From positions 1-14,927 of the forward strand of contig NQJH01000032.1 of assembly GCA_002256685.1 (NCBI GenBank): 14,927 nt of DNA, read 5' to 3'. The translations under genes were made by a program, and so were the position numbers. This document shows, one piece after another, positions 5,951 to 12,874 of the stretch (position 1 is its first letter; each line of letters opens with the position of its first letter). This DNA comes from Methylococcaceae bacterium NSP1-2 (GTDB lineage: Bacteria > Pseudomonadota > Gammaproteobacteria > Methylococcales > Methylomonadaceae). A model generated the notes under the pieces. It ran no database searches, had not been told where the DNA came from, and worked only from the letters and a program-made list of their open reading frames with translations.

Positions 5951-6727
5951 ATGATTGAATTTATTGCCGTTGTCGTTCTTTTAATAGTGATATGGTTTTT
6001 TTTAAAAATACGAAAGAAAAAATCATCAAACGCAACACCCAAAAACCCACTCGAATCGGCAAAACCGATACAGCAAGAACCAAAGCCAGCCGATAAAATA
6101 GTTTCTGCTACTGAATCTGTTACACCACCCATCGCTTCAACGCTAGAAAACATCCCTACCCCTTCAGAGCCAGCACAGCAGTCGCACCAAGCCGTTGAAT
6201 CTGAACAACAGCCGTTTTTAGCACAAGCTAGTAGCCATAAAGTTACAGTTTCATCAGAAACTAGTAATAAGAATTTACCGCAAGATTCAATGCTGAAACG
6301 GCATTATTTGACGCATTTACGCGCTATGATAATATCGCTTAGTCCGCCACGCCCTACCGACTCAGCCTTATCCCGTCATTACGATACACAAATAGCCGCC
6401 AAAATTGAGCAGTGTTTAAACGATGACTCGGCTATGGAACAACTTATTTTTCATTATGAGCATGACAAAAAAACACCGGCTCGCCCCGTTGTTAAAGAAC
6501 CGCAACCAATAATTGCCTCTTCGCCTAAGCCCGAAACGTCTGATGAAACTGCCGTGTTAGTAGAGCAAATTAACGTTTCAAGCCTACCCGAAGATTCAAT
6601 GCTAAGAAGACATTATCTAACGCATTTACACGCGCAAGCGGCGGCTAATTTACCACCACGCCCAACGGATTCCATGTTACGTCGTCATTACGACACCCTA
6701 CTGGAAAACGCAGTAAAAGCTGATTGA
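5951..6727 (+). CDS. Membrane-anchored protein with D-S-x-L-x-R-H-Y repeats
   Basis: 258 residues, function unknown. Helix at residues 2-18 (F-I-A-V-V-V-L-L-I-V-I-W-F-F-L), then K-I-R-K-K-K, so the long tail should be cytoplasmic. Residues 27-108 are a Pro/Ser/Glu/Gln-rich linker. Two long repeats follow, about 109-147 and 212-249. Each reads L-P-[QE]-D-S-M-L-[KR]-R-H-Y-L-T-H-L, then 11-12 residues, then P-P-R-P-T-D-S-x-L-x-R-H-Y-D-T. This gives four copies of D-S-x-L-x-R-H-Y, at 112, 137, 215 and 240. A degenerate trace, D-S-A-M-E-Q-L-I-F-H-Y, is at 159-169. TGGAG (5938-5942) supports the ATG. The motif has no catalytic signature known to me; a docking or binding repeat is a guess. Confidence 0.82.
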   Translation: MIEFIAVVVLLIVIWFFLKIRKKKSSNATPKNPLESAKPIQQEPKPADKIVSATESVTPPIASTLENIPTPSEPAQQSHQAVESEQQPFLAQASSHKVTVSSETSNKNLPQDSMLKRHYLTHLRAMIISLSPPRPTDSALSRHYDTQIAAKIEQCLNDDSAMEQLIFHYEHDKKTPARPVVKEPQPIIASSPKPETSDETAVLVEQINVSSLPEDSMLRRHYLTHLHAQAAANLPPRPTDSMLRRHYDTLLENAVKAD

Positions 6728-6766
6728 CCGCTTAACTATCTATTTATTTATTGGTAGTGACGCGTA

Positions 6767-6786
6767 GGGGCGACTTAATTCGCCCC
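6767..6786. repeat. REP-like GC palindrome between convergent genes
   Basis: GGGGCGA (6767-6773), loop cttaat, TCGCCCC (6780-6786). It lies between the stop of the repeat-protein gene and the stop of metF, which converge. It lacks a clean T-run. It may act as a bidirectional transcription or mRNA-end barrier, or be a dispersed intergenic repeat. Confidence 0.5.
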
Positions 6787-6807
6787 GCCCCCCGATCCTC
6801 TTTAGTT

Positions 6808-7653
6808 TTATGCTTTTATTTGTAAATTTTCTAAAATAGCCAACGTGGGTGCAGACTGATTCATGGTATAAAAATGCAAGCCCGGCGCACCACCATCTAA
6901 CAGGCGTTGACAAAGCCGACTAACCACATCCAGACCAAAGTCCTGTACCGCCACTTTATCATCACCAAAGCTTTCTAGGCGTTTACGCAGCCAGCGAGGA
7001 ATATCCGCGCCACACATTTCTGAAAAACGAAACAGTTGAGAATATTGCGTAATAGGCATAATGCCTGGAACGATGGGAATATCTATACCATTTTTTTCGC
7101 AAAGATCGACAAAATAAAAATAAGCATCTGCATTATAAAAATATTGCGTAATTGCAGCGTTTGCCCCCGCCTCCACTTTACGTTTAAAGTTTTTAAAATC
7201 TTCCACACCACTTGTCGCTTGAGGATGGACTTCTGGATAGGCGGCAACATGAATATCAAAGTAATCATCCGTTTCTAGCCGTATAAATTCTACTAATTCA
7301 TTGGCATAGCGAAATTCACCCGCCGACATCATGCCAGACGGTAAATCACCTCTTAGTGCGACAATTTTTGCGATACCGTGCTGCTGATAGCTTTTCAAAA
7401 TGGCGCGAATATTATCTCTGGTTGAAGCTACGCACGACAAATGTGGGGCGGCGGCTATGCCTTGTGCTTGAATATCAACCACTGTATCAAATGTTTTATC
7501 GCGGGTTGAGCCACCTGCGCCAAACGTCACCGAAAAAAAGTCGGGATTGAGTGTCGCCAGTTTTTTGTGTACCGCTTGCAAACTTACCGCACCTTCTTCA
7601 GTTTTAGGTGGATAAAATTCAAAGCTAAATAATTGAGGATGTTGTGATTGCAT
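6808..7653 (-). CDS. metF: 5,10-methylenetetrahydrofolate reductase
   Basis: 281 residues, minus strand. The flavoenzyme reduces 5,10-methylene-tetrahydrofolate to 5-methyl-tetrahydrofolate, the methyl donor for methionine synthesis, in the cytoplasm. Family marks are F-S-F-E-F-Y-P-P-K at 9-17 with catalytic E12, S-V-T-F-G-A-G-G-S-T near 41-50, A-L-R-G-D-L-P with D103 (FAD side), A-x-Y-P-E-x-H-P near 138, and I-T-Q-Y-F-Y. Length matches the short bacterial MetF type, with no regulatory domain. The ATG at 7653 is preceded by GAG about eight bases upstream. It stands alone between a convergent neighbour and a divergent one, so it has its own promoter in 7654-7930; I see no clear MetJ or MetR box. 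Confidence 0.96.
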   Translation of the reverse strand: MQSQHPQLFSFEFYPPKTEEGAVSLQAVHKKLATLNPDFFSVTFGAGGSTRDKTFDTVVDIQAQGIAAAPHLSCVASTRDNIRAILKSYQQHGIAKIVALRGDLPSGMMSAGEFRYANELVEFIRLETDDYFDIHVAAYPEVHPQATSGVEDFKNFKRKVEAGANAAITQYFYNADAYFYFVDLCEKNGIDIPIVPGIMPITQYSQLFRFSEMCGADIPRWLRKRLESFGDDKVAVQDFGLDVVSRLCQRLLDGGAPGLHFYTMNQSAPTLAILENLQIKA

Positions 7654-7698
7654 TTTATAGGCTCGCTAATGAAAGTTTATTTAAACAACTAACAGTGT

Positions 7699-7729
7699 TT
7701 GACATTGCTTTCGTTTAATAACTTAACAT
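7699..7729 (+). promoter_or_regulatory. Candidate sigma-70 promoter for the MepK-like gene
   Basis: A consensus -35 TTGACA (7699-7704) is followed by TAACAT (7724-7729), a -10-like box, with a long 19-bp spacer. It points at the gene at 7931 and would give a leader of about 195 bases. Spacing is not ideal. Confidence 0.3.
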
Positions 7730-7810
7730 TTTAGCCTTTTGTGTTGTTTTTGGGTTAATTTTTGAATAATCAATAAAGAGGCTAGTCGGCTCTTATTCAT
7801 ATTTTGCCCA

Positions 7811-7843
7811 TCACCTGAAACTTTTTGCAACAGGTGACTTTTT
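7811..7843 (+). terminator. Hairpin with T-run in the leader of the MepK-like gene
   Basis: TCACCTG (7811-7817) pairs with CAGGTGA (7831-7837), with a 13-base loop, followed by CTTTTT. It lies in a 277-bp gap between divergent genes, about 90 bases before the ATG at 7931. It could be an attenuator in the leader or the end of a small RNA. Confidence 0.45.
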
Positions 7844-7930
7844 AAAAATTTGTGGAGGAATAAGGTAAATTTAAGATTACGTTAAGACTAAATCGTCAAA
7901 ATAAATGAAACAGCATTAAACAGAATACTT

Positions 7931-8920
7931 ATGAACAATCAACTATTAAAAACCCTAACTATTAACGAAACTGATGTAATTGCATCAAGACGCGGTTTTC
8001 TGACGCGCATGGCTTATGGTTCTTTGTTAGCTATGAGTGGCTCTGGAATCGCAGAAGCAGCGGTGAAACACGTTATTCACGCACCGACTCATAACAAAAA
8101 AGCCGATGTAAAGCATACCAACTCCCTTGTTAAAAGCTCTTTACATGAAAGATCGGCTTTAAAAACTGCCAATACCCATCACAATCAGCATTCTGCACAC
8201 AAAGAACTTTTTTTAAAAACTAGCAATTCGCGTGTTCACAACTCACTACATAAAGCCCATGATGGCGGTCATCGATTACATCACGATGTACGCGAACGTC
8301 TTGCGTTACAAGATAATGCACGTATTCACCATTCGCTACATAGAGACTTCCCTGCTAACCGCAACGATATGCCCGAATTTGCTATGCACCAAGACGACCT
8401 GAGTAGTCGTTTTAGTAGTGATACAGGCAATCGGTTTTCCTTACAGGGTACGGGTACAGCTAGCACCGTCAATACAACGCATAAAACGCTTGCCTTACAA
8501 AATACCACTACCGGTGATAGCCTGAATGTCACTTATTTTGAGCGCGGCAGGTATCTTCCCGATGCACTCCATGAAATTAATCATCTATACCGTGACCATT
8601 TAACGGATGAAATTCATCCCGTTGATACTGCATTACTGGATCAGTTGCATGATTTACAAGCAACCCTTGGTATTAAAAAACCTATTCATGTTATTTGCGG
8701 CTATCGTTCTCCGTTTACTAATGCACATTTGCGTAGAAACAGTCGTGGTGTTGCTAGAAATAGTTTACACATGGAAGGTCGAGCCATTGACATTCGCATC
8801 TCCGGCGTTGAAAGCAGAACGATTAGAGACGCTGCGCTTAGCATGGCACGCGGCGGTGTAGGTTATTATCCAGGTAGCAATTTTGTCCATTTAGATACTG
8901 GCGAATTTAGAACTTGGTAA
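7931..8920 (+). CDS. Tat-exported MepK/YcbK-like peptidase (DUF882, M15 family) with His-rich insertion
   Basis: 329 residues. A twin-arginine signal (S-R-R-G-F-L-T at 19-25, apolar to A-E-A near 43) sends it to the periplasm. Residues about 200-329 form a DUF882/peptidase M15 domain with G-Y-R-S-P near 257, N-S-L-H-M-E-G-R-A-I-D-I (H280, D287) and F-V-H-L-D-T-G (H320), the likely zinc ligands. MepK of E. coli cuts 3-3 peptidoglycan cross-links; this homolog is inferred to be a murein peptidase. The family is usually near 180 residues; the excess is residues 44-195, with 18 histidines between 47 and 137 and repeats of the form L-x-L-x-x-x-x-x-R-[VI]-H-[NH]-S-L-H. No good Shine-Dalgarno sequence precedes the ATG. 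A YcbB/LdtD-type gene lies 887 bases on, convergent. Confidence 0.88.
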   Translation: MNNQLLKTLTINETDVIASRRGFLTRMAYGSLLAMSGSGIAEAAVKHVIHAPTHNKKADVKHTNSLVKSSLHERSALKTANTHHNQHSAHKELFLKTSNSRVHNSLHKAHDGGHRLHHDVRERLALQDNARIHHSLHRDFPANRNDMPEFAMHQDDLSSRFSSDTGNRFSLQGTGTASTVNTTHKTLALQNTTTGDSLNVTYFERGRYLPDALHEINHLYRDHLTDEIHPVDTALLDQLHDLQATLGIKKPIHVICGYRSPFTNAHLRRNSRGVARNSLHMEGRAIDIRISGVESRTIRDAALSMARGGVGYYPGSNFVHLDTGEFRTW

Positions 8921-8950
8921 GTTATCAATACTTATTGAACTTATTGATTT

Positions 8951-9083
8951 AAATTTCCGGAGGTGGGTTAAATCTGGAGTCAAAAAGCTTTAGCTTTTTG
9001 TGATTTGCCAATAGCTAAAGCTATTGGACTCCTATCTTCTGATAATCTGTTAAATAACAGATTTAACCCACCACCAAATTTCC
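8951..9083. mobile_element. MITE-like palindromic element with 8-bp flanking repeats
   Basis: AAATTTCC occurs at 8951-8958 and 9076-9083 as a direct repeat, looking like a target-site duplication. Between them is a 117-bp element whose ends are an 18-bp inverted repeat with one mismatch: GGAGGTGGGTTAAATCTG (8959-8976) and its partner at 9058-9075. Inside, GGAGTC (8976-8981) pairs with GACTCC (9027-9032), enclosing two perfect hairpins, each with a 9-bp stem and 2-base loop (8981-9000 and 9008-9027). A third of the same design is at 9044-9063. It has no coding capacity. I do not know which transposase would move it. Confidence 0.75.
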
Positions 9084-9132
9084 GACTAATTTATCGGAAA
9101 AATCTGTAAAACCCCTTCCTTACTATCTATAT

Positions 9133-9335
9133 AGACTTACCGCCGAGCTGGCGGGATGTTAAGTCTGTCGGGAGATGTGAGTCCTAGGGGTATAGGTATA
9201 GATCGTAAAGCTCCCCACTGTGGGAAAGCAAACCTTGTGCACCTCTAGGTAGTCTAGTTGAAGCAGAAACCCGTGAGAAGTGGCAACACAAGCTCACTTC
9301 TGAGTAACATCAGGAATCCCCTTGCTTTTATGTCA
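9133..9335 (+). mobile_element. Degenerate IS200/IS605-type right end (tnpB 3' end / omega-RNA-like)
   Basis: A run of stable pairings: AGACTTA/TAAGTCT (9133-9139, 9160-9166) around CCGCC/GGCGG; CCTAGGGG (9183-9190) with CCTCTAGG (9242-9249, one wobble); CCCA/TGGG (9214-9224); AGAAGTG/CACTTCT (9276-9282, 9295-9301). The frame from 9209 to the stop at 9308 reads ...L-V-E-A-E-T-R-E..., like the variable C-terminus of TnpB, and the GGAATCCCCTTGC (9313-9325) near a TGTCAA end resembles the IS605 right-end hairpin with its second arm missing. No tnpB body or tnpA is present. The assignment rests on remembered resemblance, so it is tentative. Confidence 0.45.
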
Positions 9336-9399
9336 AACAGTTCTAACGTAGCACGTCACCCCACAGTATATTATTAATACTGGAGCTGAAGACTGCGAA

Positions 9400-9720
9400 G
9401 CGAATAATCCAGCATTCGAATGTATGCCATCCTTGATCTGTCCCCTCCTGCAATTTTAGTTTTTATCTTGGCATCAAATAGTGCGATTAAGGTACCGCCA
9501 CGCATTTATTCAAAGAGCGTGTTTTGAGTTTCTGTTGGCAGTTAATCCAAGTTTAAAACCGACAAAATATTCCAATACTTCCCGCATACTGCGATGGGCT
9601 TCATCGGAAATAATCAGGTCAAAATCCGTGGGTATTTATCGTGAAGGGCTAGGTTCTACAAAGTGGTGACTACGATTGCCACTCGCACTTGTCCACCCTG
9701 TTTAGTTTTGATGCTATCGA
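9400..9720 (-). pseudogene. Relic of a type I restriction enzyme R subunit (helicase part)
   Basis: Read on the minus strand, broken frames give G-G-Q-V-R-V-A-I-V (from about 9697), then a stop, N-L-A-L-H-D-K-Y-P, a frame change, then D-F-D-L-I-I-S-D-E-A-H-R-S (about 9620-9580), V-L-E-Y-F-V-G-F-K-L-G-L-T-A and K-H-A-L followed by a stop. A further open piece contains F-D-A-K-I-K-T-K-I. D-E-A-H-R-S, L-G-L-T-A and K-I-K-T-K-I are in the order of the HsdR-type DEAD helicase region. There is no Walker A region, nuclease domain, or start. At least three frame breaks or stops make it non-functional. Confidence 0.7.
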
Positions 9721-9721
9721 T

Positions 9722-9749
9722 ACAGCTCAGGGTTTAAGCCGTGAGCTGT
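9722..9749. repeat. Perfect 8-bp inverted repeat
   Basis: ACAGCTCA (9722-9729) and TGAGCTGT (9742-9749) with a 12-base spacer. It lies downstream of the transpeptidase gene (minus strand), beyond its terminator and beside the restriction-gene relic. No function can be read from it. Confidence 0.4.
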
Positions 9750-9765
9750 GTTGAATCACGCAAAT

Positions 9766-9790
9766 TTTAAAAGACGCGATAAATCGCGCT
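9766..9790 (-). terminator. Rho-independent terminator of the L,D-transpeptidase gene
   Basis: On the minus strand, CGCGAT (9788-9783), loop TT, ATCGCG (9780-9775), then TCTTTT. It lies about 20 bases after the stop codon at 9808. Confidence 0.7.
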
Positions 9791-9807
9791 TCTATTATCA
9801 GCGTCTG

Positions 9808-11688
9808 TTAGGGAGATAATGTTGTTTTTGCTTCTGTTGTAGCGACTGGTTCAATAGCGGGAATGACTTGCTTTGTGTTGATAGCAACGAGGGGTGGAAT
9901 CACTTGCTTTGTATTGGTAGCAACAACAGGTTGAGCCTTTGTAGCTTCTATCTGCTCGGTACTTGGCTCATTGGTTGGCGGCACTTCTTCTTTAGGTGCA
10001 AATAACCCTTCATCAGATAAATCTTCCTGATTTTTAAGCGCGTTTAACAACTCTACATCGTGATGGTAAATGTCTGAATAAAACGCTAAATTATTATTCT
10101 CATCAAAAAAAGCGGTGTTATAAAGAAATAACACGGGGATGGTATTTTTCAATACTACCCGTCGATTTCTTCCGTTCATCGCTTTTTTTATGGAGCTAAT
10201 ATCCCAGTCACCTTCGTTTTTCAATACAAATTCAGCCAGTTCTTGAGGATGGGCAACACGCACACAACCATGACTTAAGTCTCTACGCGATCTGCCAAAC
10301 AGGGATACCGAAGGGGTATCATGTAAATAAACATCGCTCTTGTTAGGAAAAATAAATTTCACTTTACCCAAGGCGTTACCCTTACCAGGTCGTTGTCTAA
10401 TACGCAATGCGCTGTTGCCTGATGAAGAAACAAATTCCATATTTTGCCGTACTAAATAATCAGGATCTTCTGCTAATTTAGGCAGTATTTCATCTTTAGC
10501 AATTTTATAAGGCACATTCCAGTAAGGCTGAAAATCAACAAAGCGCATATGAAAAGCGGGAATGTTGACCATAATCACAGGACCTTCATTGATTTCTGGC
10601 AACCAGCGTAATCTTTCCATCGCCAATTCAATTTGTGTGATGTGTTCAACTTGGGCAGCAGGTGCATTGAAGGCGTTAGCGGTAGCTTTATTAATAATAC
10701 CGGTGGCTTTCATACCATGACGCTGTTGGAATTTTTTAATGGCTTCAACCATGTTATCGGTATAAGTTGACGCAGTGTTATCGATTTTATCCGCTGGTAA
10801 GTCGCCAAAAGCTAATAAAAACTGTTGCAGTTCCGCACTCTGCGGCAAAGGATCGCCAGCACGAATGGATGATTTAACAATCAACTTAAGCGATGGTGCT
10901 TTTTCAGGTGCACGATAGCTTATTAAGGCTTGTTTCAATTTTTGATATTGCGGTAGTTTTGGTTCTACTAACGAGGGTAGTTGAGACAAGGTATTCTGCG
11001 CTAAACTGGTTTTAATCAGTGCGGGTAAATCAAGGGTTTTTTCGGTTCGTAATTGAATATTGAAATCTAATTTTTTCGGATTTATGCGACCATAATGCAA
11101 ATCGTGCGTAAATCGCAGTAAAGATAAACTAATGGCTGTGTCGTAAAGTGCTAAGTCTTTACTTTGTATATCTAACGGTGGTTTTAAAGCAGTGAGCTTT
11201 TGTTGCAACAGGGGTATATCATAATCTGCTACATTTAAACCGTGATTAGGCGCGTCTTCTAGTAACTTGATGACTTCAGCAACATGTTTAGTCGCATTGC
11301 TGTCATTACTTAACCAGATCGGTTGATAGCCTGACGCTTGATAAAGCGCGTCAAGGTCTTCAGCACGATGCGTAAAGTCAGATCTTGTCAAATAAGGATG
11401 CTGTTTACTGGCAATCAAGTTCCCGATTTCATTAGCGGGTCTAGTCACAACCGTCTCAGTTGCTGGTGTTGTTGCAGCCGCAGGTATTGCTGTGTTGGTT
11501 GCTGGTGGTGTTACAGCTGCGGGTATCGCCGTGTTGGTTGTGGGTGTTATTGCAGCTACTGGTATCGCCGTTTTGGTTGCTGGTATAGCACTATTCTCAG
11601 TAGCTGCCTGTGTAGGTAGACTAATCAAGGCACAGGGCATAAGACACAAAGTGGAAATAATAAGATTTTTACGCGATGTACTACGCAT
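9808..11688 (-). CDS. YcbB/LdtD-type L,D-transpeptidase, catalytic domain internally shortened
   Basis: 626 residues from the ATG at 11688, chosen because it opens with a clear signal peptide (M-R-S-T-S-R-K-N-L-I-I-S, cleavage likely after P-T-Q-A). An upstream in-frame ATG at 11781 would add 31 residues before the signal. LdtD-type enzymes make 3-3 cross-links in periplasmic peptidoglycan. Order: signal; Ala/Pro/Thr repeats (33-79); YcbB scaffold domain; peptidoglycan-binding motif near 299-341; YkuD domain from about 365 with I-R-Q-R-P-G-K-G-N-A-L-G, H456 in H-D-T-P and S-H-G-C-V-R with catalytic C475; a C-terminal tail with a doubled N-T-K-Q-V-I-P. Between N-I-P-A-F-H-M-R-F-V-D and F-Q-P-Y-W-N-V-P, about 40 residues present in relatives (the V-I-V-G...T-P strands) are absent, in frame. 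Activity is therefore uncertain. Confidence 0.92.
   Translation of the reverse strand: MRSTSRKNLIISTLCLMPCALISLPTQAATENSAIPATKTAIPVAAITPTTNTAIPAAVTPPATNTAIPAAATTPATETVVTRPANEIGNLIASKQHPYLTRSDFTHRAEDLDALYQASGYQPIWLSNDSNATKHVAEVIKLLEDAPNHGLNVADYDIPLLQQKLTALKPPLDIQSKDLALYDTAISLSLLRFTHDLHYGRINPKKLDFNIQLRTEKTLDLPALIKTSLAQNTLSQLPSLVEPKLPQYQKLKQALISYRAPEKAPSLKLIVKSSIRAGDPLPQSAELQQFLLAFGDLPADKIDNTASTYTDNMVEAIKKFQQRHGMKATGIINKATANAFNAPAAQVEHITQIELAMERLRWLPEINEGPVIMVNIPAFHMRFVDFQPYWNVPYKIAKDEILPKLAEDPDYLVRQNMEFVSSSGNSALRIRQRPGKGNALGKVKFIFPNKSDVYLHDTPSVSLFGRSRRDLSHGCVRVAHPQELAEFVLKNEGDWDISSIKKAMNGRNRRVVLKNTIPVLFLYNTAFFDENNNLAFYSDIYHHDVELLNALKNQEDLSDEGLFAPKEEVPPTNEPSTEQIEATKAQPVVATNTKQVIPPLVAINTKQVIPAIEPVATTEAKTTLSP
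11453..11590 (-). repeat. Tandem Ala/Pro/Thr-coding repeats in the transpeptidase gene
   Basis: On the minus strand, units coding for N-T-A-I-P-[AV]-A-x-T-P follow one another with a period of about 16 residues (48 bp), giving about three copies and a degenerate first one. They lie right after the signal peptide and form a likely flexible periplasmic linker. Confidence 0.7.
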
Positions 11689-11944
11689 TTTATCTGTTTC
11701 TAATAAAGTGTCTTTGGGTGGAAAAAATAATTTTGTCGTGTTAGAGATAAACACTTCAACTGCCAATATACTTGACTGCATACAACATACGCCTATTTAT
11801 AAAATAATCAGTTTTTAAAATTGCCACTCGCCAAGTGACTTATTTATTATCATCAATCTGATTGTAATCGATATTACTCAAAATGCAGTACTTCGATTTT
11901 TTAGTTGAAAAGTATTATTTTACACCAACTTACAGAGAACACCG

Positions 11945-12874
11945 ATGACAAAAACAACAAAAATATCCAGTGAAAGTCCTTTTCCTTCTGCTAAAGAGGA
12001 TGCAGCCCTTGTTTTATACGATGATAGCAGCGCACAAACGCAATCATCGTCCTATCGTTTGGCTTATGATGACCTTGATTTCATCATGCGTGACGAGTTA
12101 AGACCCATTCGTTTACAATTAGAATTACTCAAACCTGAATTAGCCCAAGCCGATTTAGGCATTAAATCTACCATCGTTATTTTTGGTAGTGCGCGTATTC
12201 AAGGCAATGTTGAAGCAAAACAAGCTTTATTAGACGCTGAACAAGCATGGAATGAACATCCCGATGATATAGAATTAGCGCATAATATAGCGATTGCACG
12301 GCGGATATACACCAAAAGTCACTACTACGATGAGGCGCGTAAATTTGGCGCACTCATTACCTCAGAAGCCAAAAAACGTAAATACCCGTGGATAGTCGTC
12401 ACAGGCGGTGGACAGGGCATTATGGAAGCGGCTAATCGAGGCGCGGCGGACATGGGTGGCAAAAGTATGGGATTAAATATCGTTCTACCACACGAACAAA
12501 AACCCAACCCTTATATCACCCCTGAATTGTGTTTTCAGTTTCACTATTTTGCGATTCGTAAAATGCACTTTTTAATGCGGGCGATTGCCTTAGTGGCATT
12601 TCCGGGTGGTTTCGGCACAATGGATGAGCTGTTTGAAGCGTTGACACTGATTCAGACTAAAAAAGTCAAACGTATTCCAGTGATTTTATTCGGGCAACTC
12701 TACTGGGAAAAAATCATCAATTTCGATGCGTTGGTCGAAGAAGGCGCGATTACCGCCTGTGATCGAGAACTGATTCAATATGCCGAAACGGCAGAACAAG
12801 CATGGCAGCTTATTTTAAAAGGCTACGGTGCAATCAATGGCAATCACTCTGACAGTAAGAAGGTAACATTATGA
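11945..12874 (+). CDS. LOG-family (lysine decarboxylase-like fold) nucleotide hydrolase
   Basis: 309 residues. The family (TIGR00730/LOG) has members that remove the base from nucleoside 5'-monophosphates, including cytokinin ribotides. Seen here are I-V-I-F-G-S-A-R near 76-83, V-T-G-G-G-Q-G-I-M-E-A-A-N-R-G-A near 152-167 and F-P-G-G-F-G-T-M-D-E-L-F-E near 220-232, the phosphate and catalytic motifs. It belongs to the longer subtype: about 75 residues precede the Rossmann core and about 40 extra residues lie before the G-G-G-x-G motif. The ATG at 11945 has only a weak GAGA upstream. The stop overlaps the next start by four bases (ATGA), implying translational coupling with the RNase-like gene. 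The exact substrate cannot be read. Confidence 0.9.
   Translation: MTKTTKISSESPFPSAKEDAALVLYDDSSAQTQSSSYRLAYDDLDFIMRDELRPIRLQLELLKPELAQADLGIKSTIVIFGSARIQGNVEAKQALLDAEQAWNEHPDDIELAHNIAIARRIYTKSHYYDEARKFGALITSEAKKRKYPWIVVTGGGQGIMEAANRGAADMGGKSMGLNIVLPHEQKPNPYITPELCFQFHYFAIRKMHFLMRAIALVAFPGGFGTMDELFEALTLIQTKKVKRIPVILFGQLYWEKIINFDALVEEGAITACDRELIQYAETAEQAWQLILKGYGAINGNHSDSKKVTL

Noticed and set aside
7854..7858. GGAGG as the ribosome site of an extra small gene
   Set aside because: No ATG, GTG or TTG lies at usable distance and in-frame stops follow quickly.
9008..9063. Rho-independent terminator for the MepK-like gene in the palindromic region
   Set aside because: The hairpins are not followed by T-runs and lie inside a unit bounded by inverted ends and flanking direct repeats, which fits a MITE better; read-through ending here cannot be excluded.
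9481..9669. 62-codon plus-strand frame in the gene-free stretch
   Set aside because: The opposite strand carries the DEAD-helicase motifs of a restriction-gene relic; this frame is its shadow.
11492..11818. 108-codon plus-strand frame opposite the transpeptidase N-terminus
   Set aside because: The Val/Ala/Gly-rich sequence is the reverse reading of the Ala/Pro/Thr repeats.
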